From Galaxea fascicularis (taxonomy: Eukaryota; Cnidaria; Anthozoa; Scleractinia; Euphylliidae), in assembly GCA_948470475.1 (NCBI GenBank), contig OX419342.1, positions 14,828,010-14,892,009 on the forward strand: a stretch of 64,000 bases of DNA, read 5' to 3'. Shown here piece after piece: positions 10,915-20,357 of this stretch. Each line of letters starts with the position of its first letter. Within the stretch, counting starts at the first letter, position 1. Position numbers and translations under genes: made by a program. The notes under the pieces are model-generated. The model saw nothing but the letters and a program-made list of their open reading frames with translations, had not been told where the DNA came from and ran no database searches.

Positions 10915-11509
10915 CAGAGTTACCGGCCTTAAACAACCTCAGAGAGGCATTAAAAGGCATTAGACACCCGCACTCAAGGCACGATAAAACTGGTAAAAGG
11001 GGACTGACCACAATAAGAAAAAAAGACAAAAAATACATGAGTCTTCCTTTAATAGAATAAGTACAATTTTTTTTAAAGTGACCAAACTGGCCACAATTGA
11101 AACAGATACCCCGAGCTCTGGCGCCTCTTTGAGCACCCCTTGAAGAACACCTGTGGCTCCGAAGTGTTGTGGCTGAATCCATCTAGCATAGGGATGAAAA
11201 TAGCCCGGGGTGTGTTGTCTTGTCATCTTGGCCACGGCATTGGCGACATCGCTCTCCTCCTTGCTTCCGAACAGCCGGATAATGATATTTCCAAAATCTG
11301 GGGAGAACGAGAGAGGTCTGCTTTGACGGAGAATAGCCTCATATCTAGATGCTGAAGGATCACCAGAAACTCTAGCTTTGTCTGCAAGCTTCTGAAGGGC
11401 TGCCAGGATCGCAAATGTGGTGAGGGGCGGAAGCCAGCTGCCGGACAAGTTGGAGGGTAACAGAAACATCCGTACCTTTGCCAGTTTCTGCCTTAAGGGT
11501 GTTCAACTG
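10838..11509 (-). pseudogene. Gag-like protein with CCHC zinc knuckle, main exon
   Basis: The frame 10960-11469 gives a helical Gag-like stretch (SASRYEAILRQSRPLSFSPD, then IIIRLFGSKEESDVANAVAK). The overlapping frame 10838-11182 carries a CCHC knuckle, CFNCGQFGHFKKNC, at 11063-11104. The two frames join by a shift near 11160. A splice acceptor (TTTGAG...ATAG on the minus strand) at 11510 would start this exon and join it, in phase 0, to the short coding exon at 12434-12565. The knuckle should bind element RNA. Confidence 0.6.
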
Positions 11510-12433
11510 CTATTTGAGGAAAATAAGATAAGGAAGCCAGCAATTACTGGGAGCTGTTAAAATTACACGAAGGTGAAAACGAGAAACAAACGAACCGAAC
11601 GATAAAAGAGAAAAGGAAAAAAAAAGAAGAAATCGAATAGCTAAATAAAACATCCCACTGGCAAGCAAATAAATGACCCAGAGCAGAATACAAAACAATT
11701 TAAATACACCACAAAACAATTAAGGCGAGAGATTGACAATCAAAGACCCAAAAATACATGCGAAATAAATTCTACCGCCCCATGCTAAAAAGATGATAGA
11801 AGTAACCAAAGAAATTATTCGTGAAGAAAACCGGTAAACGCCGGTATTCGACTTACCACGCCGGAATAGAAAATGAAAGAAAAATTAAAAATCGAAACAC
11901 TGCCAACGAAAAACTACAGCAAAACTGACAATAAATAACGAAAATAAGCCGAAACGAAGAACACAAAATCTAACGTGATAAGCAGAATGGTGCAAAATCG
12001 GAACAAAGAAAATTATTCCGGCCCAACTGAGCACATTTAAACAGAGGTTCATACACGGTCTAAACGGAGCATTTCTAGAAAAACCTCTTGGCCATGGAAG
12101 CCTTTTCCTTCTCGGCCACAACCGACAACAATGAATCCCAACTCGGCCACAACCGACAAATATTATTCCCATCCTGGCCACAACCGACAAGAATTTTTCT
12201 CTTCTCGGCCCCAACCAACAAAAACTATTCCTTACCCGGCCACAACCGAGTAAAAGAAACAAAGCGAGAAAACACAACAGAACGGGAAACAAACACTCAG
12301 CCACGAGCGAGCGTGTAAGGTAAAACCTCATCGGCCACGGGGCAAAAACTGCCAGAAAAGGACTAGGAAAAGCTATCGACGCGTGTGAAATTGCTAAATC
12401 AAACAAACAGCAAATTAAGGGAGAAAAATTTAC
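11510..12433 (-). other. probable intron of the YR retrotransposon gag gene
   Basis: On the minus strand a good donor, GAG|GTAAAT, lies at 12433 and an acceptor, ATAG, at 11510. The joined reading frame stays in phase 0. The minus-strand frame that reads through from 12434 to 11885 is hydrophobic and unlike a Gag, which supports removal. Both sites are judged by eye. Confidence 0.45.
12108..12260. repeat. ~32-bp minisatellite inside the gag intron
   Basis: Five imperfect units share CTCGGCCACAACCGACAA followed by a variable AT-rich tail; the period is about 30-32 bp. Confidence 0.7.
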
Positions 12434-12565
12434 CTCAGGATGCGGAGTGACGACCGCAGTGTCTGTAGGGTTTTCCTCGGCAACAGCAACAGCAGGAGGA
12501 GGAGGCGCCTCGTGAACGTCAGCAGGTAAAACAACCACTGGGGCGGGTGGTTGTTCATCGGCCAT
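12434..12565 (-). CDS. 5' coding exon of YR retrotransposon gag
   Basis: A Met codon at 12565 opens MADEQPPAPVVVLPADV, a Pro/Ala/Glu-rich acidic leader of 44 residues, ending at HPE just before the donor GTAAAT. It lies 31 bp inside repeat A1, where the first gene of such elements begins. No domain is recognised. Confidence 0.5.
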
Positions 12566-12596
12566 CTTGGAGTAAACGAAGCAAGAATCAAGATTC

Positions 12597-12759
12597 CGCG
12601 CTTGCTGCTAAACTGGACAAATTCGCCTTTACACGTGTTTATTTATATACAGAAAGCTATTTCCAAAGGGGATAATCAAACACACGCCAGAATTAATACT
12701 CTAGAAAGTGATAGGCACGAGATTATAGCCTGTATTGCGCGAGCGAGCATTGGGAATAG
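12597..12759 (-). repeat. split direct repeat A1 (outer 5' end)
   Basis: Nearly identical to A2 at 7381-7543 (a handful of substitutions). It is the 5' end of the retrotransposon and borders the right palindrome arm at 12760. Confidence 0.9.
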
Positions 12760-13234
12760 CAGCTCGCTTGCTGCTTCTGCTTCGCTTTCCTTCCTTTTTT
12801 GCTGCTGCCCTTCTTTTTCTTCCGCTGCTGCTTCTACTCCGCTTTTCTCTGTTGCTGCTGCTCGCTTTGTCTGCTGTTTTCTTTGCTGCTTCCACCGCTG
12901 CTGCTTTTTCTGCTGTTTCTGCTCCCTTCCCCCCTGCTGCCTCGCTGCTTCTGTCTGTGACTTTTGTGGATTTTTTGGCGCAGCTTCCCCGCAAAAACGG
13001 ATGCCGAAATTTTGGTTACCGAAAAAAAGAAAATACTCTGGGAGACGATTTGTACGGTTTCCACCGCGAAATGTGGTTGCAGAGAAAAAAATTTCTGCTC
13101 CTATAATAGGGTTGCGTGGTTGGGAGTTGTTTTTGCACACTCCAAAATTCATTATCTTGAAATAAGCCTTTTTTTTTAAGATTTAGGTGTAATAGCGGCT
13201 GCGCTAGAATCCTCAGTTTACATGTGTATCAGTG
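12760..13234 (-). repeat. right arm of long inverted repeat, outer part
   Basis: Reverse complement of 5168-5662. It contains the pyrimidine-rich GCTGCTTCTG tracts (12766-12955), then the GCAGCTTCCCCGCAAAAACG block near 12979 and the TATAATAGGGTTGCGTGG block near 13101. It ends at ...ATCAGTG (13234). Confidence 0.8.
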
Positions 13235-13333
13235 TGCAGTTAGAAAGCAGATTAGGTACTATGGAAAACAACGATTAGATACAGATACTTTATTTATTAG
13301 CTAGAGAAAAAAAATGCGTTTTGAAGGATTTAA

Positions 13334-14622
13334 GAGCGCCTGTCTATAAAAATCAGACAAATTCCAAATTTCGCGGCAAGGGCGGAAAATTCGATTTCGT
13401 CCATATTTTAATGTTCGATAGACTAGGGTATAACCAAAATCACTGTATAGTTTTTTCGGTGAAATATCTTTTCATTTCAAAGAAATATGTAAATATCGAA
13501 ATTCCTTTAAAATCGTCATTTGAGGCGCTTAATTATTACTCAGGTTTGAGAGCCTCGCGCGCAAAAATAAATCATTCTACCGTCATTAAAACACTTAAAT
13601 CTTTTTTTGCAATCTCTTAATATCTGTTGGAGTGATTTTATGGAATATTGCGTTGATCTTTACATACGAAATAATTTAATTTCGAAGGCATAAAATTCAA
13701 TGCAGTAAAAGTATTTCATGAATAAAATTAATTTTCACCATGTGTGAAACCTTCAAATCGATTAAGCTTCTGGTTGTAGAATGTTAGAAGGATGGTTTAT
13801 AGATTCCGGAGAAAATTTCTTTGGGCAAATGATTAAGAGGCTGTCCGAGTAAGAACGGATAAGGCAAATTTCCGCACTTCACCGATTTCCTTGATATTTT
13901 CACTGATTGTCGACTACCCTATCCCATGTACAAATATCGCATTTACTTTGATCAATTCCATGCTTTTCATGTTTTTAGAGGACTGTTTCCGAGGTGACCT
14001 CTAAACTCCACAATTTGCCGTCTGTAACACCTTCGATCTAGCTGTAAATATCGGACACCAGCAAAGCTCTGCTTTCTATTATGGAAAGCTGATTATTTTA
14101 TATATTTAAGAGTGACTCTTCTTTAATGGATCACAGGTTCAACAATTGAGTTCTACAAAATATTTGCTGAGTTACGAATGTTTCAAAATACCTTATGTTG
14201 AGCTGGTCTTTTTTGAGGCAGGAGGTACCTGCGTTTGAAAGCTATTTTCTCAGATGTGGGACGTGACCTAGAGCCAAGAGCACTACAGCTGGAAAGTACT
14301 TATACAAGGCTAACTCATCATAGAATAAAACTTTTTGGCACTCTCTTGCGTGCGCCATAAAAGGGTTTGTTAGTTTCACAATTAGTCAGCGCCATTTTGA
14401 CATAAAAAGGACCGCCGTTCCAACTATTTTTTGATCGTAAGTTTGAAAAACATCCTTCTCTTGAAGAAATATTTATATAGATAAGTCAATTATTTCATCC
14501 TAAATGCCGTTCAACCTTCAAGATCTTGCATGTACGAAAATTGGCCTGTTTGTGAGGAATAAACAAGAGAAGATAAGGGAGACTCGTCGTCTACATATTC
14601 GCTTATGCAAATTAGCAACCAA
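13334..14622 (+). repeat. left inverted arm of the TTAA element
   Basis: The outer ~510 bp pair with 22995-23499 (moderately diverged). The inner ~650 bp (13973-14622) pair closely with 19739-20357; for example GAGGACTGTTTCCGAGGTGA at 13978 and ATTAGCAACC at 14611 recur inverted. The ~120 bp in between (about 13850-13970) have no clear partner. Confidence 0.8.
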
Positions 14623-15238
14623 ACTGGTGTGGTCTGTTCCTCACCAATGCACTTGGGTACAGAATAATGTTTATGATCAGCATTATGTTCTGAGCTACTG
14701 TGCAGTAGGTTATCGCGTTGAGCACGGTGAATCCTTTTTCATGACGACGTAGTGCCGTGTTCTTGGCACGGGCCAGTCGCGCAACAGTCAACAGGGACAA
14801 AGAGGAAAAAACTGTTATTTGCATTAATGTCATCGTAAATTTCCGTGAAGTACCACCTGTTGGCCGGTAATATCACGGTACGTTTAGCTTACTGTAGTTT
14901 GCGTCTTTAATTTGAACGTTTACGGCATGTCGGCAAACAAGTCATTTGAGAAAACAGGGCGCGGCCTGGATTAGACAACCCGTGGAAAAGACGTGTGAGG
15001 CCATGGCTTCCCTGATAAACCCTAAAGAAGGTTAGATGGTGAGTTCAACGAGGTTGAAAGGGTTCAATCAGTACCCAATAAGTGGCTTTACAACTATTAG
15101 TCATTCATCTAAAAATGAAAATACAAAACACACACACACACACGCACAAAAACAGTTCAGTTTGCATTGGTTTTGCCTCCTTATTTCCAGACGATGTAAC
15201 TTGTTGAGATTTGAATGGACTTACATGACAATAGTGCT
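14623..15238. other. internal non-coding part of the TTAA element, downstream of its gene
   Basis: No coding frame is convincing. A short (CA)n run lies near 15130. This stretch probably contains the 3' untranslated region of the minus-strand gene. Confidence 0.3.
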
Positions 15239-16028
15239 CTAATTAAAGCATTTGCATTCTTGAACAAATGACATCAATAGATCTGTCAGGTCCTTTTTTC
15301 TGTCTCTTGATTTAAATGGTGCTTCATAATGGCGCAAGATATCCTTGAGCAGTGTCACGTTAAATTGTTGCAACTTATTTTTCTTCGCACACTGGCACAA
15401 GTTGAAGGCGTCATACGAAAGGGGATGCTGCGGCCTCAGTTCCTCTGAGATGTGCTCCATCAGCCGCTGTCGCTCTTCTTCTTCTTCCTCTAGAAAGAGT
15501 TCCTTTGAACTTTGCTCACCTTCAGGTGAGGGTGCTTGTTGTCTTCTTCTGTTTGCAGACAGGCGTGAAAAAAAACCCCTGCACTTGGCTTTTAGTCAAC
15601 CACTCTCCTCGCTCAAATAACCTTCTGTTCTGCTCATCTCTTGCCTTCCGCATGTCATTGGAGACTTGCTGAGGGTCAGCTTTTAGCCCTGACTGTTCCC
15701 CGAGTTCAAACTTTGCCGTCAGGTAGTTTTTAACTTTCTCGGAGAATCTAGTTGATCCTGCTCGTTGCTTGGTTAGGGCCCAGCCCATAATAACACAGCT
15801 CGTGGTGGGCGCCGGTTCACTTTCACTCTGGTGGACAGGTTCGCAAGGTTCATCTTCAGTGATGTTGACTGTTGTGGTAAATCTCTCCACCCAGTCTCTA
15901 CGAATCGTATCGTAAAGCGTTTCTGACTGTCTTTCAGCCTCAACGTAGTGATCCCCTACATCTAAATGCGCTTCAAGTTCTGAAAACAGCTGAAAACTCT
16001 TCCCACACCCAGGCTCCGAACATTACAA
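15239..16028 (-). pseudogene. C-terminal part of TTAA-element protein, C2H2 zinc finger
   Basis: After a frameshift near 16028 the reading continues with a classical C2H2 finger. It starts CSEPGCGKSF and ends in HLDVGDH, spacing C-x4-C-x12-H-x5-H, at about 15955-16022. Downstream come an acidic linker, then a helical block with GWALTKQRAGSTRFSEKVKN and GEWLTKSQVQGFF. A second frameshift near 15530 precedes a Glu-rich stretch and the terminal frame 15239-15460 (NKLQQFNVTLLKDILRHY). The finger probably contacts DNA. The finger reading frame has no start codon of its own, so it is easily missed. Confidence 0.6.
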
Positions 16029-16593
16029 AAATTTCAATGTCCGAATTGTCCAAATCGTGATGACGATTGCCTTCATCTGAATCCTCCGCCACAGAATCTC
16101 TGCTTTGGTATACACGTGAATTATGAAAAGGGAAAAACTCTTCCTTAACTATGACACATGTGTCCCCTTGATCTTTTATCACCAGCTGGTTGAATGAAAT
16201 TTCCTTGCCACGCCCAATTCTGTAGGACTTCCACACACGAATAGTTTTCTCGTCAATCTGGACGTTGTGCAGTTTGCTGAAACCATCTATTTTGTTCACT
16301 TCTATGGTTAACTTCGCTTCGTCAACCTCACAAACACACGCGGAGGTACCCTTCACTGGTCGTTCAGAGAGTGCACTTCTCATGTCCCCCGCTGTCAAAA
16401 TGTTGTGTCCCTCGTCGCAGAAACGGCGGATGCATGTTTTCATAGGGCACAAGATCCGATCACAAACGTCTTTGCCATATTGCGGTTCAGCAAAGTCATA
16501 GCGACAAATGTCTACACCAACCTGTTCGCCAACGCTCCTTTCTGCAGCGATTAGAGAATTATTATGGTAGCAACCAGCTTCATCTGATCTCAA
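15973..16593 (-). pseudogene. putative catalytic core of TTAA-element transposase-like protein
   Basis: This frame starts with RSDEAGCYHNN, whose Asp in a hydrophobic-S-D-x-x-GCYH setting looks like a second catalytic acidic residue of an RNase H-fold DDE enzyme. It is followed by FAEPQYGKDVCDR and a helical DEGHNILTAGDM block. It runs on from the previous frame after a one-step frameshift at 16590. I recall related strings in uncharacterised repeated proteins of cnidarians and fish, but no named family. Transposase function is inferred from the inverted arms and TTAA flanks, not proven by motifs. Confidence 0.5.
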
Positions 16594-18191
16594 ACTTGGG
16601 TGATGTGAGGCTTCTTGGCCTTAGCTTCTCCTAATGTGTTTTCTAGAATAGAACACACAGCGAACCAATCCTGTTGGCATGCATCAAACAGATGGGCATA
16701 TGACTGCATCTCCAGTTTTCCACTGACGTCAAGATCGCCTGTGATCACCGTCGATATGTGCCAACTCAATCCTCTCTTACTGAACCAGTCGGACTGTTTT
16801 TCTCGATATCTAAGCTGAAGAAACTTCATCGCCCAATCCATTATTATCAGCGCACAATTTGGATTCACACTTATCATCTTCAATTGATCTTGCTTTGCCG
16901 CTTCTTGGTTAACGGAACGAAGAACATGCGCCTTCCAGTGCAAGATATCTGCCTTTGCCAGCTTGAAGTCGTATAGCAGATCTTCTCGTTGTTCATTGCT
17001 GTAAGGAATCCACAGGGCACTTTGAATTCTATCTTCGACTTCATCGAATGTGTTTCGGAGGTCTTGGCAGTCACTGCAGCTTTCTGTGTGTTGATGGGAG
17101 CATTTCTCTTGGAAGTCAGGATCTTGTTCGTCACTAAGTGCGAACTTGCGACAATGATCAGGACAAAAGGCTTTCTCAGGGTTGCAATGAACACGAAAAT
17201 TGGTTTTCAAATAGCGTTTCCCATTCCTTAGCCTTTCCTTGGTTTCAGTGCACCATTGCCTGTCCATCCCTCCTTTCTCTAGATCATCGACTATCGATTC
17301 AATTTTATGGAAACCTACAGAGCCATCGGCGGCCGTATTATCGAGGCCTTGTAAAGACTTTCGCTGCGAAGCTTGTCTTACTTCCAGAATCTTGAAGAGG
17401 GTAGTGCGACTTAGAGGCTTAAATCTGTCCTCCTGACAGAACTGCATGTACTGACTAATCATTGTAGAACGAGTTACTGTACGGACAACGTTTGGCATCT
17501 CCATTGTCTGGCCACTGTCTAGCTTAAGTAACTTAGTTCCGTAGGATACATCCTGATAAAAGTACGGGCGAATAATAAACTCAACGAAATGATCAACTTT
17601 GTTCATATCAATGCGGACACGATGGTATTTCTTCTACTCAGGTGCCAAGCCTGGACCTATCGCTCTTGCATGACACCGCGCTCTCTGTATCTGACGTGGA
17701 GACAGTTTGCCGTATGGTGCGTGAAGTTTCTTCAGTGTGCTCACCGAATACTTGTACGCATACAGGCTGAGAATTTGAGTCTTGGTGCTTTTGGTTTTAG
17801 CATTCTTGTAAGCGCTCATCAAGGCTTTGAGCACATCATCGGCTTCTGCTACGTCACCCATTTCTCGTATGGTGGTCATGGCATTAAAAAGCACCTTCCC
17901 GTAGTTTGGGGCTATCACTTCGCACACAAGCATGGAGTCTTCTTTGGCCTTTTCGATGAAGCACTGTCGCTGTTCTGAAGTACATTTTTCCCATGAGACA
18001 AGCTGTGATTTTAGAGGTTTTCTTTCGCAAGGAATATTTCTTGCAACCTCGTCCATCGCAGCGTTATAGGTGCTGACTAATTCAGGTCTATGACCGGAGG
18101 TTACTTCGGGAATCAAGACAGGACTCCAACAGGGACTGGAATGTGGGTTAGAGGCTTGCGTGGGGAACTGGCGAAATGGCGTTCTCTGCAT
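16590..18191 (-). pseudogene. N-terminal and central part of TTAA-element protein
   Basis: Two frames, 17634-18191 and 16590-17606, are the same frame interrupted by one UAG at 17634-17636. Coding-like sequence also extends upstream to about 18265 (RVAKAEARTAIRAHAAEM). The N-terminal part is helical with KLSPRQIQRARCHA. After the stop follow DHFVEFIIRPYFYQDVSYG, a winged-helix-like block (SRTTLFKILEVRQASQ) and a Cys/His cluster (FCPDHCRKF, then CSHQHTESCSDC) that probably binds zinc. The C-terminal part gives LIIMDWAMKFLQLRYRE, where the Asp could be the first catalytic acid. The UAG could be read through or simply mark decay. Confidence 0.55.
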
Positions 18192-18265
18192 TTCAGCAGC
18201 ATGTGCTCGTATGGCTGTTCTTGCTTCAGCTTTAGCAACTCTGGAGGATCGAAATATTATCTATT

Positions 18266-18781
18266 TTACCGTGAGGTATAGACGCGGATTTATAAAACAT
18301 GTTAACCGTATTACTAAAGAGGGGCATAAAGGTACCGGTTTATCTAGAGGGGAGGGGAGAGACAAAGGGGTTCAAGGCTATTTTCCATTTGCAAAGAGGG
18401 AGGAACTATATTTGTTTAGGTCTGGGTTGAAGGGGGTCAGTATGTAAATTTTGCTTGAGGACTTCTTAGTGCCATATCGGAAAATGAAAATCATCACAAA
18501 TTCATCAGTTGGGCAGGTCACATTACAGATCTACTGAAGTTAAATAATTATTATAATGCATTTCCTTTAATTAAATCCGTTAATTTCTTCAACATTCCAG
18601 AATGGCCCGCTAAACTATTTCTCTGCACGAAAAACCTCTCTTCAAATAATCAGGGTGCAGTTGTGGAAAAACTAATTTGTTTTCAGTATTCCTTAAATGA
18701 TAAGCACTTTGACTGTCACCATAAACAAACCTTGATTGCAGAAATTCTGGTGTCTTATCATTCCATGTCTTACGCATCATG
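18266..18781. other. upstream region of TTAA-element gene
   Basis: AT-rich, no gene seen. It probably contains the promoter of the minus-strand gene; no TATA box is distinctive enough to call. Confidence 0.3.
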
Positions 18782-18953
18782 ATAGGCCATTTCCGAGTTC
18801 ATGTCTGCCTCCTCTTCAAAGCGAGTCTAAGTGCGAAGTTTTTGTGATGGTTCTAATAAACATATGAATGAAAACTAATTTTCATAACTAAAACTTCGCA
18901 CTTAGACTCGCTTTGAAGAGGAGGCAGAGATGAACTCGGAAATGGCCTATTAG
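18782..18953. mobile_element. ~170-bp palindromic MITE-like element
   Basis: Ends are near-perfect inverted repeats of about 65 bp: ATAGGCCATTTCCGAGTTCA on the left and its complement on the right, around a ~40-bp AT-rich loop. The TA at each end could be a mariner-type TA target, but TIR and target cannot be separated by eye. It sits inside the TTAA element. Confidence 0.7.
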
Positions 18954-19738
18954 CTGCTTCCGTGGTCTAGGACTTCGAACGCAATAAACATAATCGACAA
19001 ACCTCTCAGTATCCGCTTCTTCCTGGTTAGACGCGACTTTAGCAGAGCTCTGCTATCCAGCTGCCGCCAGTCGCTCAACATGCTTCTTACGGCAAGTGGT
19101 GCAGATAGCTGTGTGTAAATAATAACAACAATGCGTACGATAAATAACAGGAAACTATTCCTGAATGGTAGTAGAAAGACTCAGAAAGGGAAAAACTATG
19201 CGGAGGAGTTCACACTATGGTATGTGCAGCCCAGCACTGGTTTTATTTGCTCCAATATTGTTTGCCATTCAGGCTAGTAAAAAGGTAAAAACAACGGAGA
19301 GTATATAGTTGGTATTGGTTGCTAGACAGTAAAAAGAAGTAGATTTTAGTTTTAGGTATACACCAACGAAAAGAACAACAACAACAGCTGAAGCCTGTAA
19401 TATCACTGGTATTAGGGCTAAACGGGACTCGCCACAAAAATTAGCTGAGGCCAAAGGGTACTTACGTGATCCGACAGCAGTATTTCTTTGAAAAATAAGC
19501 TTTATTTCGTTCGGCCCTGTATTAATATACATCTCAAGATGTTTGTTTGGCAAGTGATTCCCTTAGAAACTGATAAAAATCATTTAACAAAATTAGCACG
19601 GAACACGGAACAGATGAAAATTATTCTCTTTTTCTTGGCAACCCTAAAAAACCTGGTCATACACATATCAATGAATTTTGTCCTCTCAAAAATGCCTCTC
19701 ATTTATGACTAACGTTTTGAAGAAGACACCATGCAAGC
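18954..19738. other. internal part of TTAA element, no assignable gene
   Basis: A minus-strand frame at 19269-19553 has a hydrophobic stretch and an internal GTAAGT, but nothing supports it as a gene. Confidence 0.25.
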
Positions 19739-20357
19739 TTGGTTGCTAATTTGCATAAATTAATGAATATGCAGACGACGAGTCTCCCTTGTCTTCTCTT
19801 GTTTATTCCTCACAAACAGGCCAATTTTCGTACATGCAAGATCTTGAAGTTGAACGGCATTTAGGATGAAGTAATTGACTTATCTATATAAATATTTTCT
19901 CAAGAGAAGGATGTTTCGCAAACTTGCGATCAAAATGGCGCTGACTAATTGTGAAACTAACAAACCCTTTTACGGCGCACGCAAGAGAGTGCCAAAAAGT
20001 TTTATTCTATGATGAGTTAGCCTTGTATAAGTACTTTCCAGCTGTAGTGCTCTTGGCTCTAGATCACGTCCCACATCTGAGAAAATAGCTTTCAAACGCA
20101 GGTACCTCCTGCCTCAAAAAATTCCCAGCTCAACATAAGGTATTTTGAAACATTCGTAACTCAGTAAATATTTTGTAGAACTCAATTGTTGAACCTGTGA
20201 TGCATTAAAGAAGAGTCACTCTTAAATATATAAAATAATCAGCTTTCCATAATAGAAAGCAGAGCTTTGCTGGTGTCCGATATTTACAGCTAGATCGAAG
20301 GTGTTACAGACGGCAAATTGTGGAGTTTAGAGGTCACCTCGGAAACAGTCCTCTAAA
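19739..20357 (-). repeat. right inverted arm of the TTAA element, inner block
   Basis: Reverse complement of 13973-14622 with few differences. Similarity stops abruptly after AACAGTCCTCTAAAA at 20357. Confidence 0.85.

Larger units (their letters stand above)
7145..12759 (-). mobile_element. tyrosine-recombinase retrotransposon (DIRS order, Ngaro/PAT-like)
   Basis: Read on the minus strand, the order is repeat A1 (12759-12597), gag-like frames, reverse transcriptase, RNase H, tyrosine recombinase, then B1, A2 and B2. This split-direct-repeat layout is diagnostic of the Ngaro/PAT group of DIRS-order elements, which integrate by a tyrosine recombinase and make no target duplication. The empty site recovered from the left palindrome arm (CATTG joined to CAGCTCG) shows no duplication, as expected. 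Several frameshifts break the coding region, so the copy is probably dead. Length is about 5.6 kb, normal for the group. A zinc knuckle in Gag is a PAT-like trait; the exact family is not decided. Confidence 0.85.
5168..13234. mobile_element. long palindromic (foldback or Polinton-like) element
   Basis: The left end 5168-6052 is the reverse complement of two right-hand blocks, 6803-7144 plus 12760-13234, which are separated by a retrotransposon. Removing that insertion leaves a ~2.45-kb element made of ~0.88-kb inverted arms and a ~0.75-kb loop. Outer ends read CAGTGACACACATG on the left and CACTGATACACATG on the right (minus strand). The arms hold A-rich, GCAGCAG-rich low-complexity DNA, so short accidental open frames appear on both strands. 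I found no clear target duplication. A decayed coiled-coil/membrane protein in the loop hints at a virus-like ancestor, but the class is unknown. Confidence 0.75.

Noticed and set aside
11885..12433. Extension of the gag leader frame into 180 more hydrophobic residues
   Set aside because: It crosses a consensus splice donor and a minisatellite, and its composition is unlike any Gag.
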